Assembly (NCBI RefSeq): GCF_001922545.1
Contig: NZ_CP018744.1
Span: 310,001 to 374,000, forward strand
Reading direction: 5' to 3'
Source of the DNA: Borreliella garinii
GTDB taxonomy: Bacteria > Spirochaetota > Spirochaetia > Borreliales > Borreliaceae
Length of the DNA stretch: 64,000 nt
The notes beneath the pieces are model-generated. The model worked only from the letters and a program-made list of their open reading frames with translations, did no database searches and was not told the origin of the DNA. The position numbers were made by a program, and so were the translations under genes. Below, piece by piece: positions 17,855-27,180 of this stretch. Each line of letters opens with the position of its first letter. The first letter of the stretch is position 1.

Positions 17855-19249
17855 TTATTGCCAAGTACTATGAAAAAATTCACCTCGTTTTGAGTCTAAT
17901 CTTTCAAAAGAATGGGCACCAAAAAAGTCTCTTTGCGCTTGAATTAGATTAGAAGGCAAATAATTAGTGGAATAAGAATCTAAAAATGAAAGACTGGCAT
18001 AAAATGCCGGTAAAGGAATCCCAATTTCACTAGCCTTTGAAACTATTCTTCTCAAAGATTTGTGATTATTTTTTAATAAATCCAAAAAATAATCATCAAA
18101 AAGCAAATTAATAAGATGAGGATTTTTATCATAAGCTAATTTAATTTTGTCTAAAAAACTGCTACGAATAATACAACCTTCTCTCCAAACCAAAGAAATT
18201 TTACCCAAATTTAAATCCCAACTATAATTTACAGATGCGGTCTTAAGCATCATAAAACCTTGGGCATAAGCTACTATTTTTGAAACTAAAAGAGCATAAT
18301 AAAGATCTAAAATCCAATCGCTAAGCTCAAACTCAAAAGAAGTGGTATCCATCTTAAGCAAATCACTAGCAATAATTCTTTCGTGTTTTAGCCCCGACAT
18401 AAATCTTGAAAAAACAGATTCAAGAATTAAATTTACAGGCATACCAGATTCAAGAGCATCAATAGATGTCCAAACACCAGTACCTTTTTGATTTGCAACA
18501 TCTAAAATCTTATCAACTAAATATTCATTATTTTCTTTATACCTAAGAATCTTAGAAGTTATTTCTAGCAAATACCCTGAAAGATCGCCTTCATTCCATT
18601 TTTCAAAAACTTCAGAAATTTTTGAATTATCTAAATTGAAAGCTTTTTTCATGAAGAAATAAACCTCGCTAATAAGCTGCATATCAGCGTATTCAACCCC
18701 ATTATGTATCATTTTAACATAGTGTCCAGAACCATTCTCTCCAATATAAGTCGAGCAAATATCGTTGCTTTTGGTTTTAGCTGCAATTTTATTTAACATA
18801 GGCTCAAGAATTTCATAAGCTGATTTACTGCCTCCATACATTAGCGCAGGACCAAATCTTGCGCCCCTCTCTCCTCCAGAAATTCCAAGCCCTACAAAAT
18901 AAATGTCCTTGGCAAACAATTCTTTTTCTATTCTCATTGTATTCTTATAATGAGAATTCCCACCATCAATAATTATGTCCGATTTATTCAAAAGGGGTAA
19001 AATTTGTTCAACAACCTTTTCTACAGCTAGACTTGTCACCATTAAAATAATTTTTCTTGGGGATTTTAAGCTTTTAACAAAAGATTCAACATCTTTAAAG
19101 CCATTTATCTTTTTATGAGAATTTTGTTTAACAAAAATTTCAGTTTTTTCACTATCTCTATTGTAAACAGAAACATTAAAACCGTTATCAGCAATATTTA
19201 GAGCTAAATTGCCGCCCATAACACCAAGACCATAAATTCCTACATCCAT
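17855..19249 (-). CDS. gnd: 6-phosphogluconate dehydrogenase (decarboxylating)
   Basis: Third enzyme of the oxidative pentose phosphate pathway, yielding ribulose 5-phosphate and NADPH. The 464-residue length is normal. Rossmann motif GVMGGNLALNIADNG near the N-terminus; substrate motif IDGGNSHYKNTMR; GLGISGGERGARFGPALMYGG; catalytic HNGVEYADMQLISE; and C-terminal QAQRDFFGAHSFERLD. All expected catalytic residues are present. It provides ribose phosphate feeding prs, also in this window. By order BB_0561. Confidence 0.97.
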   Translation of the reverse strand: MDVGIYGLGVMGGNLALNIADNGFNVSVYNRDSEKTEIFVKQNSHKKINGFKDVESFVKSLKSPRKIILMVTSLAVEKVVEQILPLLNKSDIIIDGGNSHYKNTMRIEKELFAKDIYFVGLGISGGERGARFGPALMYGGSKSAYEILEPMLNKIAAKTKSNDICSTYIGENGSGHYVKMIHNGVEYADMQLISEVYFFMKKAFNLDNSKISEVFEKWNEGDLSGYLLEITSKILRYKENNEYLVDKILDVANQKGTGVWTSIDALESGMPVNLILESVFSRFMSGLKHERIIASDLLKMDTTSFEFELSDWILDLYYALLVSKIVAYAQGFMMLKTASVNYSWDLNLGKISLVWREGCIIRSSFLDKIKLAYDKNPHLINLLFDDYFLDLLKNNHKSLRRIVSKASEIGIPLPAFYASLSFLDSYSTNYLPSNLIQAQRDFFGAHSFERLDSKRGEFFHSTWQ

Positions 19250-19361
19250 TGCATTCTCCTTGATTCTAATTTTCTATTTTAAACAAATTGCTTTATTTAT
19301 TATTTTTAGATTATGTTATATTATAAAAAAAGTAAAGATTAAATTGAAAAGGAAAATTTAC

Positions 19362-21212
19362 ATGAAAAAACAATTTGATACAGAAGTAAATGATTTGCTC
19401 TATTTAATCATTCACTCTCTTTACTCCCATAAGGAAATATTCTTAAGAGAATTGATATCAAATGCATCTGATGCCATTGATAAACTCAAGTTTTTAAGCT
19501 TGACAAATGAAAAATTCAAAAACATCGCCCTAGAACCAAAAATAGAAATAACATTTGATGATAAAAGTATCCTAATTAAGGATAATGGAATCGGAATGAA
19601 TGAACAAGATTTAACTAATCATCTTGGTGTAATTGCAAAATCAGGAACTAAAGAATTCATTAACAATTTAAAACAAGATGAAAAAAAATCTGCAAGTCTA
19701 ATTGGCCAATTTGGAGTTGGATTTTACAGTGCATTCATAGTATCAGAAAAAGTAGAAGTTACATCAAAAAAAGCACTAGAAAGCGATGCTTATATTTGGT
19801 CCAGTGATGGTAAAACAGGATATGAAATAGAAAAAGCAAAAAAAGAAGAGCCAGGCACAGAAATAAAGCTTTATCTCAATAAAGAAGGGCTTGAATATGC
19901 CAATAAATGGAAAATTCAAGAAATTATTAAAAAATATTCCAATCACATAAATTATCCCATTTATATAAAATACAGTGAACCTATAATGAAGGACGGGAAA
20001 CAAGAGGGAATAGAAGAAAAAGAAGAAAAATTAAATGAAACCACTGCTCTTTGGACAAAAAATAAAAGCGAAATTAAAGCAGAAGAATACAATGAATTTT
20101 ATAAAAATACAACCTTTGATTATGAAAATCCATTGATGCATATTCATACAAAAGCTGAAGGAAATTTAGAATATACTAATTTATTTTATATCCCAAGTAA
20201 AGCTCCTTATGATTTATATTATCCAAATACCAAACCTGGAGTAAAGCTATTTATAAATAGGATCTTTATTACAGACTCTGAAGGTAGTTTGCTTCCAAAC
20301 TATCTAAGGTTTATAAAAGGAATTATAGACTGCCAAGATTTACCGCTCAATGTAAGTAGGGAAATTTTACAACAAAATAAAATTTTGTCTAAAATAAAAT
20401 CATCTTCTGTAAAAAAAATACTAAGCGAACTTGAAAAGCTAAGCAAAAAAAATCCTGAAAAATTTTCAGAGTTTTCTAAAGAATTTGGGAGATGTATTAA
20501 AGAAGGTGTTTATTCTGACTTTGAAAACAGAGAAAAGCTTATCTCATTAATAAGATTTAAATCTTCAAGCGTAGATGGATTTGTTTCTTTTAAAGAGTAT
20601 AAAGAAAGAATGAACGAAAGCCAAAAAAGCATTTACTATATAACAGGTGGTAAAGAAAATATATTAAAAGAAAATCCAATAGTAAACGCTTATAAAGAAA
20701 AAGGATTTGAAATCCTAATCATGGACGATGAACTTGATGAGGCTATTTTAAATCTAATTCCAGAATACGAAGGATTAAAACTAAAAGCAATAAACAAAAA
20801 TGAAACTAGCAATGAATTAAAAGATGAAAATTTCAAAAAAATTGAAGAAGAGTTCAAAGATATACTTACAAAAGTAAAAGAAATCCTTAAAGACCACATA
20901 AAAGAAGTTAATCTTTCGGCAACATTGATAAAAGAACCTTCGGCAATAATAGTTGACAGCAATGATCCAACTTACCAAATGCAAAAAATCATGCTATCAA
21001 TGGGACAAGAAGTAAAAGAAATTAAACCAATACTTGAACTAAACCCTAATAATAGAATAGTCCAAAATTTAAAAAATTTAGAGTCTGAAAAATTAGAAAA
21101 AATAAGCATTCTCCTATTTGAGGAGGCTCTGCTAACTTCAGGAATGCCTAGCAAAAATCCAGGAAAATTCATAAACATAATAAACGAATTTCTAGAAAAA
21201 GGGTTGTTATGA
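19362..21212 (+). CDS. htpG: Chaperone protein HtpG (Hsp90)
   Basis: ATP-dependent cytoplasmic chaperone of 616 residues. N-terminal GHKL ATPase motifs: FLRELISNASDAIDKL, KDNGIGMNEQDL and IGQFGVGFYSAFIVSE; middle domain with LPLNVSREILQQNKIL, which holds the catalytic arginine; C-terminal dimerisation domain to the end. The open frame extends upstream to 19260, but that extension is hydrophobic and not conserved, while AAAAGGAAAA precedes ATG 19362, the start used by other HtpG proteins. A hairpin terminator follows at once. By order BB_0560. Confidence 0.97.
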   Translation: MKKQFDTEVNDLLYLIIHSLYSHKEIFLRELISNASDAIDKLKFLSLTNEKFKNIALEPKIEITFDDKSILIKDNGIGMNEQDLTNHLGVIAKSGTKEFINNLKQDEKKSASLIGQFGVGFYSAFIVSEKVEVTSKKALESDAYIWSSDGKTGYEIEKAKKEEPGTEIKLYLNKEGLEYANKWKIQEIIKKYSNHINYPIYIKYSEPIMKDGKQEGIEEKEEKLNETTALWTKNKSEIKAEEYNEFYKNTTFDYENPLMHIHTKAEGNLEYTNLFYIPSKAPYDLYYPNTKPGVKLFINRIFITDSEGSLLPNYLRFIKGIIDCQDLPLNVSREILQQNKILSKIKSSSVKKILSELEKLSKKNPEKFSEFSKEFGRCIKEGVYSDFENREKLISLIRFKSSSVDGFVSFKEYKERMNESQKSIYYITGGKENILKENPIVNAYKEKGFEILIMDDELDEAILNLIPEYEGLKLKAINKNETSNELKDENFKKIEEEFKDILTKVKEILKDHIKEVNLSATLIKEPSAIIVDSNDPTYQMQKIMLSMGQEVKEIKPILELNPNNRIVQNLKNLESEKLEKISILLFEEALLTSGMPSKNPGKFINIINEFLEKGLL

Positions 21213-21218
21213 TTTTAA

Positions 21219-21252
21219 AAAAAAGAGAGAGTTTTAAACTCTCTCTTTTTTT
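21219..21252. terminator. Bidirectional terminator between htpG and crr
   Basis: AAAAGAGAGAG (21221-21231) pairs with CTCTCTCTTTT (21239 onward) across a TTTTAAA loop, flanked by A and T runs on both sides. It starts 7 bases after the htpG stop and ends at the crr stop, so one hairpin ends both converging transcripts. Confidence 0.88.
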
Positions 21253-21253
21253 A

Positions 21254-21823
21254 TTACTTTCTAACTCGCAATACTAAATCTTTACCTGCTGTAACAGGCT
21301 TTGTTTGAGATATTTTATGTCTAATTTCTTCTGTTAACACAGTTGACGACGACAAAATATATTCGGACTCATTTTCAAGCCTTCCAAAAGAATATTCTAT
21401 GCTTGAAACTTCATCAGAATTTGCAATAACAACTGGAGTAATAACGGATTCTGAATGCTCTTTTAAATATTCAAGATCAAGTCTAATAATAACTTCACCT
21501 TGTTTAACATTAATGCCCTCCTCGGCAACTCTTGTAAAACCCTTGCCATTTAAATTAAGAGTATTAATTCCAAAATGAACAAAAATTTCAACACCCTCTT
21601 TGGTTTCAAGGCTAAAGGCATGATTAGTTTTAAAAATTTTACCTATTTTCCCATCACAAGGCGCTAGCAACTCATTACTTGTTGGAAGAATTGCAATTCC
21701 ATCACCCACTATTTTTTCAGCAAACGCTTCATCGGGAACCTTATCAATTGACATAACTTTTCCACTAATCGGCGCAATCAAATCCAATGTAGCGGTTTTT
21801 TTAAAAAAATCTAAAAAACCCAT
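21254..21823 (-). CDS. crr: PTS glucose-type EIIA protein
   Basis: Phosphocarrier between HPr and membrane sugar permeases. The 189-residue protein contains the EIIA-Glc motifs TNHAFSLETKEGVEIFVHFG with H68 and the phospho-histidine H83, GDGIAILPTSNELLAPCDGK, and an insertion-free core. Both active histidines match E. coli H75 and H90. A short C-terminal tail (ISQTKPVTAGKDLVLRVRK) extends past the usual fold. It begins 2 bases after ptsI, as the last gene of ptsH-ptsI-crr. By order BB_0559. Confidence 0.96.
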   Translation of the reverse strand: MGFLDFFKKTATLDLIAPISGKVMSIDKVPDEAFAEKIVGDGIAILPTSNELLAPCDGKIGKIFKTNHAFSLETKEGVEIFVHFGINTLNLNGKGFTRVAEEGINVKQGEVIIRLDLEYLKEHSESVITPVVIANSDEVSSIEYSFGRLENESEYILSSSTVLTEEIRHKISQTKPVTAGKDLVLRVRK

Positions 21824-21825
21824 AA

Positions 21826-23547
21826 CTAATCTCCTATAAATTTATCAAAATAACTTAAAGTCTCTTGCTCAGAATCGCTATTTAAAACCTTATTTGCCAA
21901 TTCTTCTAATTCCACTATTGTATACTTTTTAAGCAAATATTTAATTCTAAGTGTAGCACTAGGAATCATGCTTAAAGACCTAAATCCAAGACCTACAAGA
22001 AGTAATGCTCCAGCGTCATCTCCCCCAAGCTCGCCACAAACAGACACATCAATTCCAGAACTAATTCCATCATCAAGAACCTTTTTGATTAATTTCAACA
22101 CAGCAGGATTATACTTGTCATATAAATTTGATATTTTTTGATTGCCACGATCAACAGCTAAAACATATTGGGTTAAATCATTAGTCCCTATGCTAAAAAA
22201 TTTCAATTTATTGGCAAGTTTAGAGGAAATTAAAGCCGCAGAAGGAACTTCTATCATACAGCCCACTTCCAAGTTTTCATCAAAAGGCAAACCTCTAGAC
22301 TTTAAGCTAATTTTTGCATTATTCACAAAATATTCGATCGTTTCAATCTCTTCATATCTAGTAAGCATAGGCACCATTACCCTTATTTTCCCATAATGAC
22401 TGGCCCTGAAAATAGCATTAAACTGTGCTTGGATCAATTCCTCATATTCCTTATACATCCTAAGTGCTCTAAAGCCTAAAAAGGGATTCTCCTCTTTCTC
22501 AAAATTAAGATAGGGAATTTCCTTATCTCCACCAACATCAAGAGTACGAATCGTAACAATCCCCTTTTTTTCCATTGTATCTACAACTCTCTTATAAGTT
22601 TCAAACTGCTCATCTTCTGTTGGGGGTTGTAAAGATTTCATATATAAGAATTCTGTTCTAAAAAGACCTATTCCCTCAACACCATATTTATTAACATAGG
22701 CAATATCAACAGGTGTTCCAATATTTGCCTTTAAAAATACTTTTACACCATCTTTTGTTTCAGCATCTTTATCTTTTAAAGAAAAAAGCTCTTTTTCCAT
22801 CTCTACTTGGCGCAAAATCTTACCCCTATAAAGATCAAGCTCATCAGAAGAAGGATTTTTAATAACAATAGAAGATATTGCATCAATGACTATTTTATCA
22901 CCATCCTTTAACGCATCAATATCTAACAAAGTCATAACAAGCGCTGGAAGCCCCATTGTTCTTGCCAAAATAGCAGCATGAGAAGTTTCTCCTCCAACTG
23001 CAGTTAAAAACCCTTTAACATAATTTAAGTCAAATTGCATGGTATCAGATGGAGTTAATTCTTCGGTAACAAGAATAATATCTTTATTAATTTCAGAAAA
23101 ATCGGTTACTTGACCCAAAATGATAGAAATTAATCTATTCCTAATATCCTTATAATCAGACGCCCTTTCTTTTAAATAAGGATCTTTATAGTCTTCCACG
23201 CTTTTAACCAAATTTTCAAACGCTAAATAAATAGAATAAGCAGCGCTATAATTTTCCTTTGTAATAAGCTCAATAACAAGCTCGGAAAGTTCATCGTCTT
23301 CAACGATCAAAACTTGACCTTCAAAAATACCTTTCTTGTCATCTCCAAATTGAAGCACAGCTTTTCTATCAAGGTCTTTAAGCGCTTCAATTGCTTTTAA
23401 CTTAGCTTTATTGAATTTCGATATCTCGCTATCAACTTGAGAAAATTCGATTTTTTCCTTACTTACAATTTTATCAAAATTTTTCCTAATACAAAGAACT
23501 TCTCCAATGCCTATTCCTCTGGATATTCTTTTGCCCGATAAAGTCAT
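21826..23547 (-). CDS. ptsI: PTS enzyme I (phosphoenolpyruvate-protein phosphotransferase)
   Basis: Takes phosphate from PEP and passes it to HPr. Length 573 is standard. The phospho-histidine is H190 in GGETSHAAILARTMGLPA; the PEP-binding barrel shows GLFRTEFLYM, RTLDVGGDKEIPYL, VMVPMLTRYEEI, FSIGTNDLTQYVLAVDRGN and catalytic cysteine in VSVCGELGGDDAGA. Everything needed for activity is present. Middle gene of the PTS operon, 20 bases after ptsH. By order BB_0558. Confidence 0.98.
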   Translation of the reverse strand: MTLSGKRISRGIGIGEVLCIRKNFDKIVSKEKIEFSQVDSEISKFNKAKLKAIEALKDLDRKAVLQFGDDKKGIFEGQVLIVEDDELSELVIELITKENYSAAYSIYLAFENLVKSVEDYKDPYLKERASDYKDIRNRLISIILGQVTDFSEINKDIILVTEELTPSDTMQFDLNYVKGFLTAVGGETSHAAILARTMGLPALVMTLLDIDALKDGDKIVIDAISSIVIKNPSSDELDLYRGKILRQVEMEKELFSLKDKDAETKDGVKVFLKANIGTPVDIAYVNKYGVEGIGLFRTEFLYMKSLQPPTEDEQFETYKRVVDTMEKKGIVTIRTLDVGGDKEIPYLNFEKEENPFLGFRALRMYKEYEELIQAQFNAIFRASHYGKIRVMVPMLTRYEEIETIEYFVNNAKISLKSRGLPFDENLEVGCMIEVPSAALISSKLANKLKFFSIGTNDLTQYVLAVDRGNQKISNLYDKYNPAVLKLIKKVLDDGISSGIDVSVCGELGGDDAGALLLVGLGFRSLSMIPSATLRIKYLLKKYTIVELEELANKVLNSDSEQETLSYFDKFIGD

Positions 23548-23567
23548 AACTTAAATCCTTCTAAAAT

Positions 23568-23828
23568 TCATTCTTTAAAAGATTCGATAAGCTCCGCAAG
23601 CTCTGAAGCAGCAATCTCCTCATCCTCACCCTCAGCACATATCAAAAGCTTTTTACCTGCTGATAATTCCAAAGTTTGAAGCCTGAATAAACTTTTCCCG
23701 CTAACAGACTTGCCATCGGACTCTATTGTTATCTCGCTAGAATATTCTTTAGCTTTTTTTACAAAAGTTGACGCAGGCCTAACATGTAAACCGTTTACAG
23801 CCTTAATAATTGCTTCTTTTTTTACCAT
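23568..23828 (-). CDS. ptsH: PTS phosphocarrier HPr
   Basis: An 86-residue HPr with active H15 in NGLHVRPASTF and a serine at position 46 in GKSLFRLQTLEL, the site that HPr kinase modifies in Firmicutes. I saw no HPr kinase in this window and recall none in Borrelia, so S46 is probably unused. First gene of the operon; on the minus strand a TATAAT box lies at 23886-23881, about 55 bases upstream, without a clear -35 partner. By order BB_0557. Confidence 0.96.
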   Translation of the reverse strand: MVKKEAIIKAVNGLHVRPASTFVKKAKEYSSEITIESDGKSVSGKSLFRLQTLELSAGKKLLICAEGEDEEIAASELAELIESFKE

Positions 23829-23966
23829 AAGTACAGAAACCCCTCATTATGAATATTATTTTTTTTGATTAACTTTTTACATTATAATACATAAAAATAA
23901 ATTATATATTCCCTTTATATAAGAAATATAGCATAATAAAGATAGTAATTAAACTTATTCGAAATA

Positions 23967-24836
23967 TTAAAAATTAAAATTCATTAATATATCTAAATAA
24001 AAATTCTTTATTAGCTTTAAATTTCTCTCTCCTATATTAAAATTTTTAGAATCTCTTATGTTTTTATCCAACATTTTAAGAGAATTTTCTATCTCAGAAA
24101 ATGAAAGTGGCAAAGATTTGTTTAAAAGTAAAATCTGAAAATCCTTTATGACAATCACCTTATCATCATAAAATATCTTTAACAAAAAATCATTTATAAC
24201 GTCTCTTTTTATGTTTAAAAGAATGCATATAAAGATAATGTCCGCTTCTTCTAAAATATCAAAAGATAAGGTATTGAAAAATACTTTATGATAAAAGCTT
24301 CTGTTATATAGATTCATCATTGGAAATTTAAATTTAGTAACAAGAACAGTACTTCGGTTTGCAATATACTCAGCTCTATTTAAATTATAAGCACTAAAAA
24401 CATAAGTTTTTTTGGTTAAAACATTTTTAAACTCAATTTGTGCATCAAGGCTTAATAATAAAGGATAAATATCAAAAATAGTGTTTTTATAATAAAACCC
24501 ATTTGCAAGGTTAATACTATTTAAATATATTTTATCATTAAATTTCGAAATAAATTCATAAAAAAGACTTGGAATATTTTTCTTACCAATCTTAAGTATC
24601 TCGTTGTAAGTAACACAAGGCCCCATCTCAAGAAAATTACCCCTTAAAGATACCTTATTAAATTTTTCAAAATTACCAACAAGAAAAAAATTATCAATAG
24701 GCGTTTCCCTATTAAATAAATTAGGATTTTTTTTAAAATCTAGCTCATTATAAATGATATAATTATTTAAATTTTTGTTAAATAAATTAGATAGTATATT
24801 AAAATTTTCAGGATAATAAACCTTTACATTAACCAT
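23967..24836 (-). CDS. Degenerate FAD-subunit homologue of the xanthine dehydrogenase family
   Basis: Usually called hypothetical. I align its 289 residues with CoxM/XdhB FAD subunits: the N-terminal YYPENFNILSNLF corresponds to the Y-P-x-S-L-x-E-A-L start; MGPCVTYNEILKI (71-83) to the IGAxVTxxEL strand; NSINLANGFYYKNTIFDIYP (106-125) to RNxATIGGNIxxxSPxxDxxP; LLLSLDAQIEF to LLALDAxVEL; and FYHKVFFNTLSFDILEEADI to the domain end. The two FAD loops (AGGTD and TIGGN) are lost, so FAD binding is unlikely. It overlaps the preceding gene by 8 bases. By order BB_0556. The relationship is by eye and needs a profile search. Confidence 0.7.
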   Translation of the reverse strand: MVNVKVYYPENFNILSNLFNKNLNNYIIYNELDFKKNPNLFNRETPIDNFFLVGNFEKFNKVSLRGNFLEMGPCVTYNEILKIGKKNIPSLFYEFISKFNDKIYLNSINLANGFYYKNTIFDIYPLLLSLDAQIEFKNVLTKKTYVFSAYNLNRAEYIANRSTVLVTKFKFPMMNLYNRSFYHKVFFNTLSFDILEEADIIFICILLNIKRDVINDFLLKIFYDDKVIVIKDFQILLLNKSLPLSFSEIENSLKMLDKNIRDSKNFNIGERNLKLIKNFYLDILMNFNF

Positions 24837-25296
24837 TTTTTCTATACAATTCTTCAGCTTTCAAATAGAGAGATAAAAAAGTATTAACATCTATACAATT
24901 ACATTTTAATGAATTTCTATAGCCTAAAATATCTGATTTGCTTACAATCTTGTTTTCCAAAAAGTAATAAAACAACAAAATATTGGACTCAAAACAATTG
25001 CTGCAAAAATTAAAATCGTCTTCTAATAAAATATTTTGCATGTATTGATAAAAACTTGTTTTCTTAAGTCCTTCAAGAGTAACTACACTACGACCATTTA
25101 AAATAAAAGCAGGAATTAAATTAGAATAAACAAGTCTAAAATCCAATAAAATTAAAAAAAATCTATTATTAACAATATACTCTAAACTATTACTTTTGGC
25201 AAAAAAAATAGAATCCAAAAGACTTCTGGTGCCCAAAGAAAGACTAATCTTTTTTGAAATACTCTCTCCATTTAGATTGAAATTAATTAATATCAA
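24829..25296 (-). CDS. Degenerate [2Fe-2S]-subunit homologue of the xanthine dehydrogenase family, one cluster site kept
   Basis: The 155-residue protein matches the CoxS/XdhC small subunit in order. ILINFNLNGESISKKI fits the ferredoxin-like start; LLDFRLVYSNLIPAF (50-64) fits VLLDGxxVxSCLxPA with its cysteines gone; GRSVVTLEGLKK fits the VTTVEGL strand. C98-x2-C101 (FCSNC) and C132-x-C134 (KCNC) fit the QCGYCTPG and NLCRCTGY motifs that hold the helical-domain cluster. So the plant-ferredoxin-type cysteines are lost but all four cysteines of the other site remain. It overlaps both neighbours, as in genuine three-subunit operons. By order BB_0555. Function unknown. Confidence 0.72.
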   Translation of the reverse strand: MILINFNLNGESISKKISLSLGTRSLLDSIFFAKSNSLEYIVNNRFFLILLDFRLVYSNLIPAFILNGRSVVTLEGLKKTSFYQYMQNILLEDDFNFCSNCFESNILLFYYFLENKIVSKSDILGYRNSLKCNCIDVNTFLSLYLKAEELYRKNG

Positions 25297-27160
25297 TTTT
25301 TACACTCCAACTATTTAAAATTTCTTCAAAATTAAGAGGCGTGCTGCTTGCATTAAAATCAAATATCTGAATCAAAGCAGTTCGAATGGCAGAAACAGAA
25401 ACGATAAAAAAACTTCTAAAAGAAAAAACAAACTCACCATCTTCAATAAACTCTAAGCTTAAACAATCTTCAATATCGCAATTTACATTAGCACTGCAAA
25501 ATACATAATCAACTGCCAACCCAAATATTGTACGAATTCTTTTGTTATTTAACTTAAGCTTGGTAAATTTGCCTTGCTCTACAAAAAAACTTACATTAGT
25601 AAAAACAGCACTAAGAGAATAAAATTCAAATTTAAGTTCAACAGAACATCCAAGCACGCAATCATTAACATATTCAGTAGCCATTTTTTCTTTAAAAATA
25701 ACAGGATATTCACTTATAAAGCCCTTACTTAACAAAGAAGAAAAATTATCCTTAATGGTTAAAATTGCTTTTTCAATCAAATAAGGATCTTTGAAAAGAA
25801 GACTATAAAAATTAGTAAAATCTAATGAACTCTCATCTATCAAAAAATTTATACTGTTATAGGCTAAGCCCAATGTTTTAGCTAAGCTATTTTTCAAATA
25901 GTTGCTTAAATTGTTGTCAATAATACTGTAAGGCAAAAATATATTTAATCTATCCTTATATAAGCAAGCAACAACATATTGCTCACCACTTAAAAAATAA
26001 GCGTTTGAATTCAAATAAGCAAAACCGACTCCCCTGCGACTAGTGTCAAAAATATCATAATTTTTATTAACACTTATAACAGAAGATTTCTTTATTAAAG
26101 AATTTTTTAAATCTAATCTTTTAAAAATTTTAAAAAACCTGCTATAATCACCTTTAATCTGTGTAAGCAAATAACCTATTGGCTCACAAGGCATCACTAA
26201 AGCAAGATTATAAAAATTAGAATAAATAAAATTATAAACAGAAGTCTCAAATGCCAAAAGATTGTCATAAAAAAATATGAAATCACTTTTATTTTCAACA
26301 AAAAAAATTTCTAAAAACCCATCAAAAAACAAATTTTTAAAAATATTATTAATAAATTTAAAATAAAACTTATATAAAAAATTTAAAGGTCTATTTATTA
26401 TAATTTCTAAAATAACTTTTGAAAGCTTGTTATCTGCCAATAAACAATTAGAAACTGAAAAAGTTAAATTTAAATTATCCAAAATTCTAAAATGCCTTTT
26501 GTAGTAAATAACATTAACCCTTTTATTAATTTTTTTTGAAATTACAATGCCTTGCAAAATTGCATTAAAAGAAATAGGAAAAATAGAACTAGACCAGTAA
26601 TTATTAAGAGAATTAATTTTGATTTTGTCTTTATTCACACCAAAATTTTCACTAATAAAAAATTTTAAAAAAGAAATATTGTCTACATTAGCATCAATAA
26701 TTAAATTTTCAGAATCAAAAAATATTTTAACCAAAATAAAGTCATCTGGAAAACTATTGTAATCACTAAATTCATAACAAGCATTCAAAGCATTACAATC
26801 TCCAGATTCTTTCTTTTCAAATCCAGGGGAATAATTATTACTACCGTCACCAATTCTTAAATTAAAAAGAACACTTTTTTCTGCTTTTAGCAAATAATCC
26901 AAATTATCTGAATACAAAACCAAAGGAATTTGACCCTCAAAGCTTACTTTATTGTCAAAAAGCTTTAAATTAAATTCATTAGAATCAACAAAATCCCTGA
27001 ACTTTAAAGTTATATTATCTTTATAACTGATACTAAAAATTGAACTTATATGTTCATCTACAAAGCTAAAATCTTCAATAAAAGAATCTTTAACATTGCA
27101 GCAAACTGGCAAAGCCCAAAATTCATATGCATCAACATTTGTCAAACTCGCAAACTCCAA
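25283..27160 (-). CDS. Degenerate molybdopterin-subunit homologue of the xanthine dehydrogenase family
   Basis: A 625-residue protein (CoxL/XdhA relatives are about 750-800). Landmarks in family order: VSFEGQIPLVLYSDNLDYLL (72-91) as the GQPVAxVVAxS strand; FLKFFISENFGVNKDKIKIN as the VAxxLGxxxxxVxV segment; then NNYWSSSIFP where the GGGFGGK cofactor loop belongs; KKINKRVNVIYYKR as KxGRPVKxxxxRxE; SRRGVGFAY (374-382); LAKTLGLAYNSINFLID; and the last 40 residues, FIVSVSAIRTALIQIFDF then STPLNFEEIL, as in GEPPxxPVxxAIxNAIxxATG and LPLTPExVL. The catalytic glutamate of GxGE is absent. First gene of the set. By order BB_0554. Called by eye. Confidence 0.7.
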   Translation of the reverse strand: MEFASLTNVDAYEFWALPVCCNVKDSFIEDFSFVDEHISSIFSISYKDNITLKFRDFVDSNEFNLKLFDNKVSFEGQIPLVLYSDNLDYLLKAEKSVLFNLRIGDGSNNYSPGFEKKESGDCNALNACYEFSDYNSFPDDFILVKIFFDSENLIIDANVDNISFLKFFISENFGVNKDKIKINSLNNYWSSSIFPISFNAILQGIVISKKINKRVNVIYYKRHFRILDNLNLTFSVSNCLLADNKLSKVILEIIINRPLNFLYKFYFKFINNIFKNLFFDGFLEIFFVENKSDFIFFYDNLLAFETSVYNFIYSNFYNLALVMPCEPIGYLLTQIKGDYSRFFKIFKRLDLKNSLIKKSSVISVNKNYDIFDTSRRGVGFAYLNSNAYFLSGEQYVVACLYKDRLNIFLPYSIIDNNLSNYLKNSLAKTLGLAYNSINFLIDESSLDFTNFYSLLFKDPYLIEKAILTIKDNFSSLLSKGFISEYPVIFKEKMATEYVNDCVLGCSVELKFEFYSLSAVFTNVSFFVEQGKFTKLKLNNKRIRTIFGLAVDYVFCSANVNCDIEDCLSLEFIEDGEFVFSFRSFFIVSVSAIRTALIQIFDFNASSTPLNFEEILNSWSVKIDIN

Positions 27161-27180
27161 CTAAACAAAAAAATTTAATT

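Noticed and set aside
19260-19361. N-terminal extension of HtpG
   Set aside because: The extension is a hydrophobic/basic A/T-rich translation without conservation; the ribosome site is just before ATG 19362.
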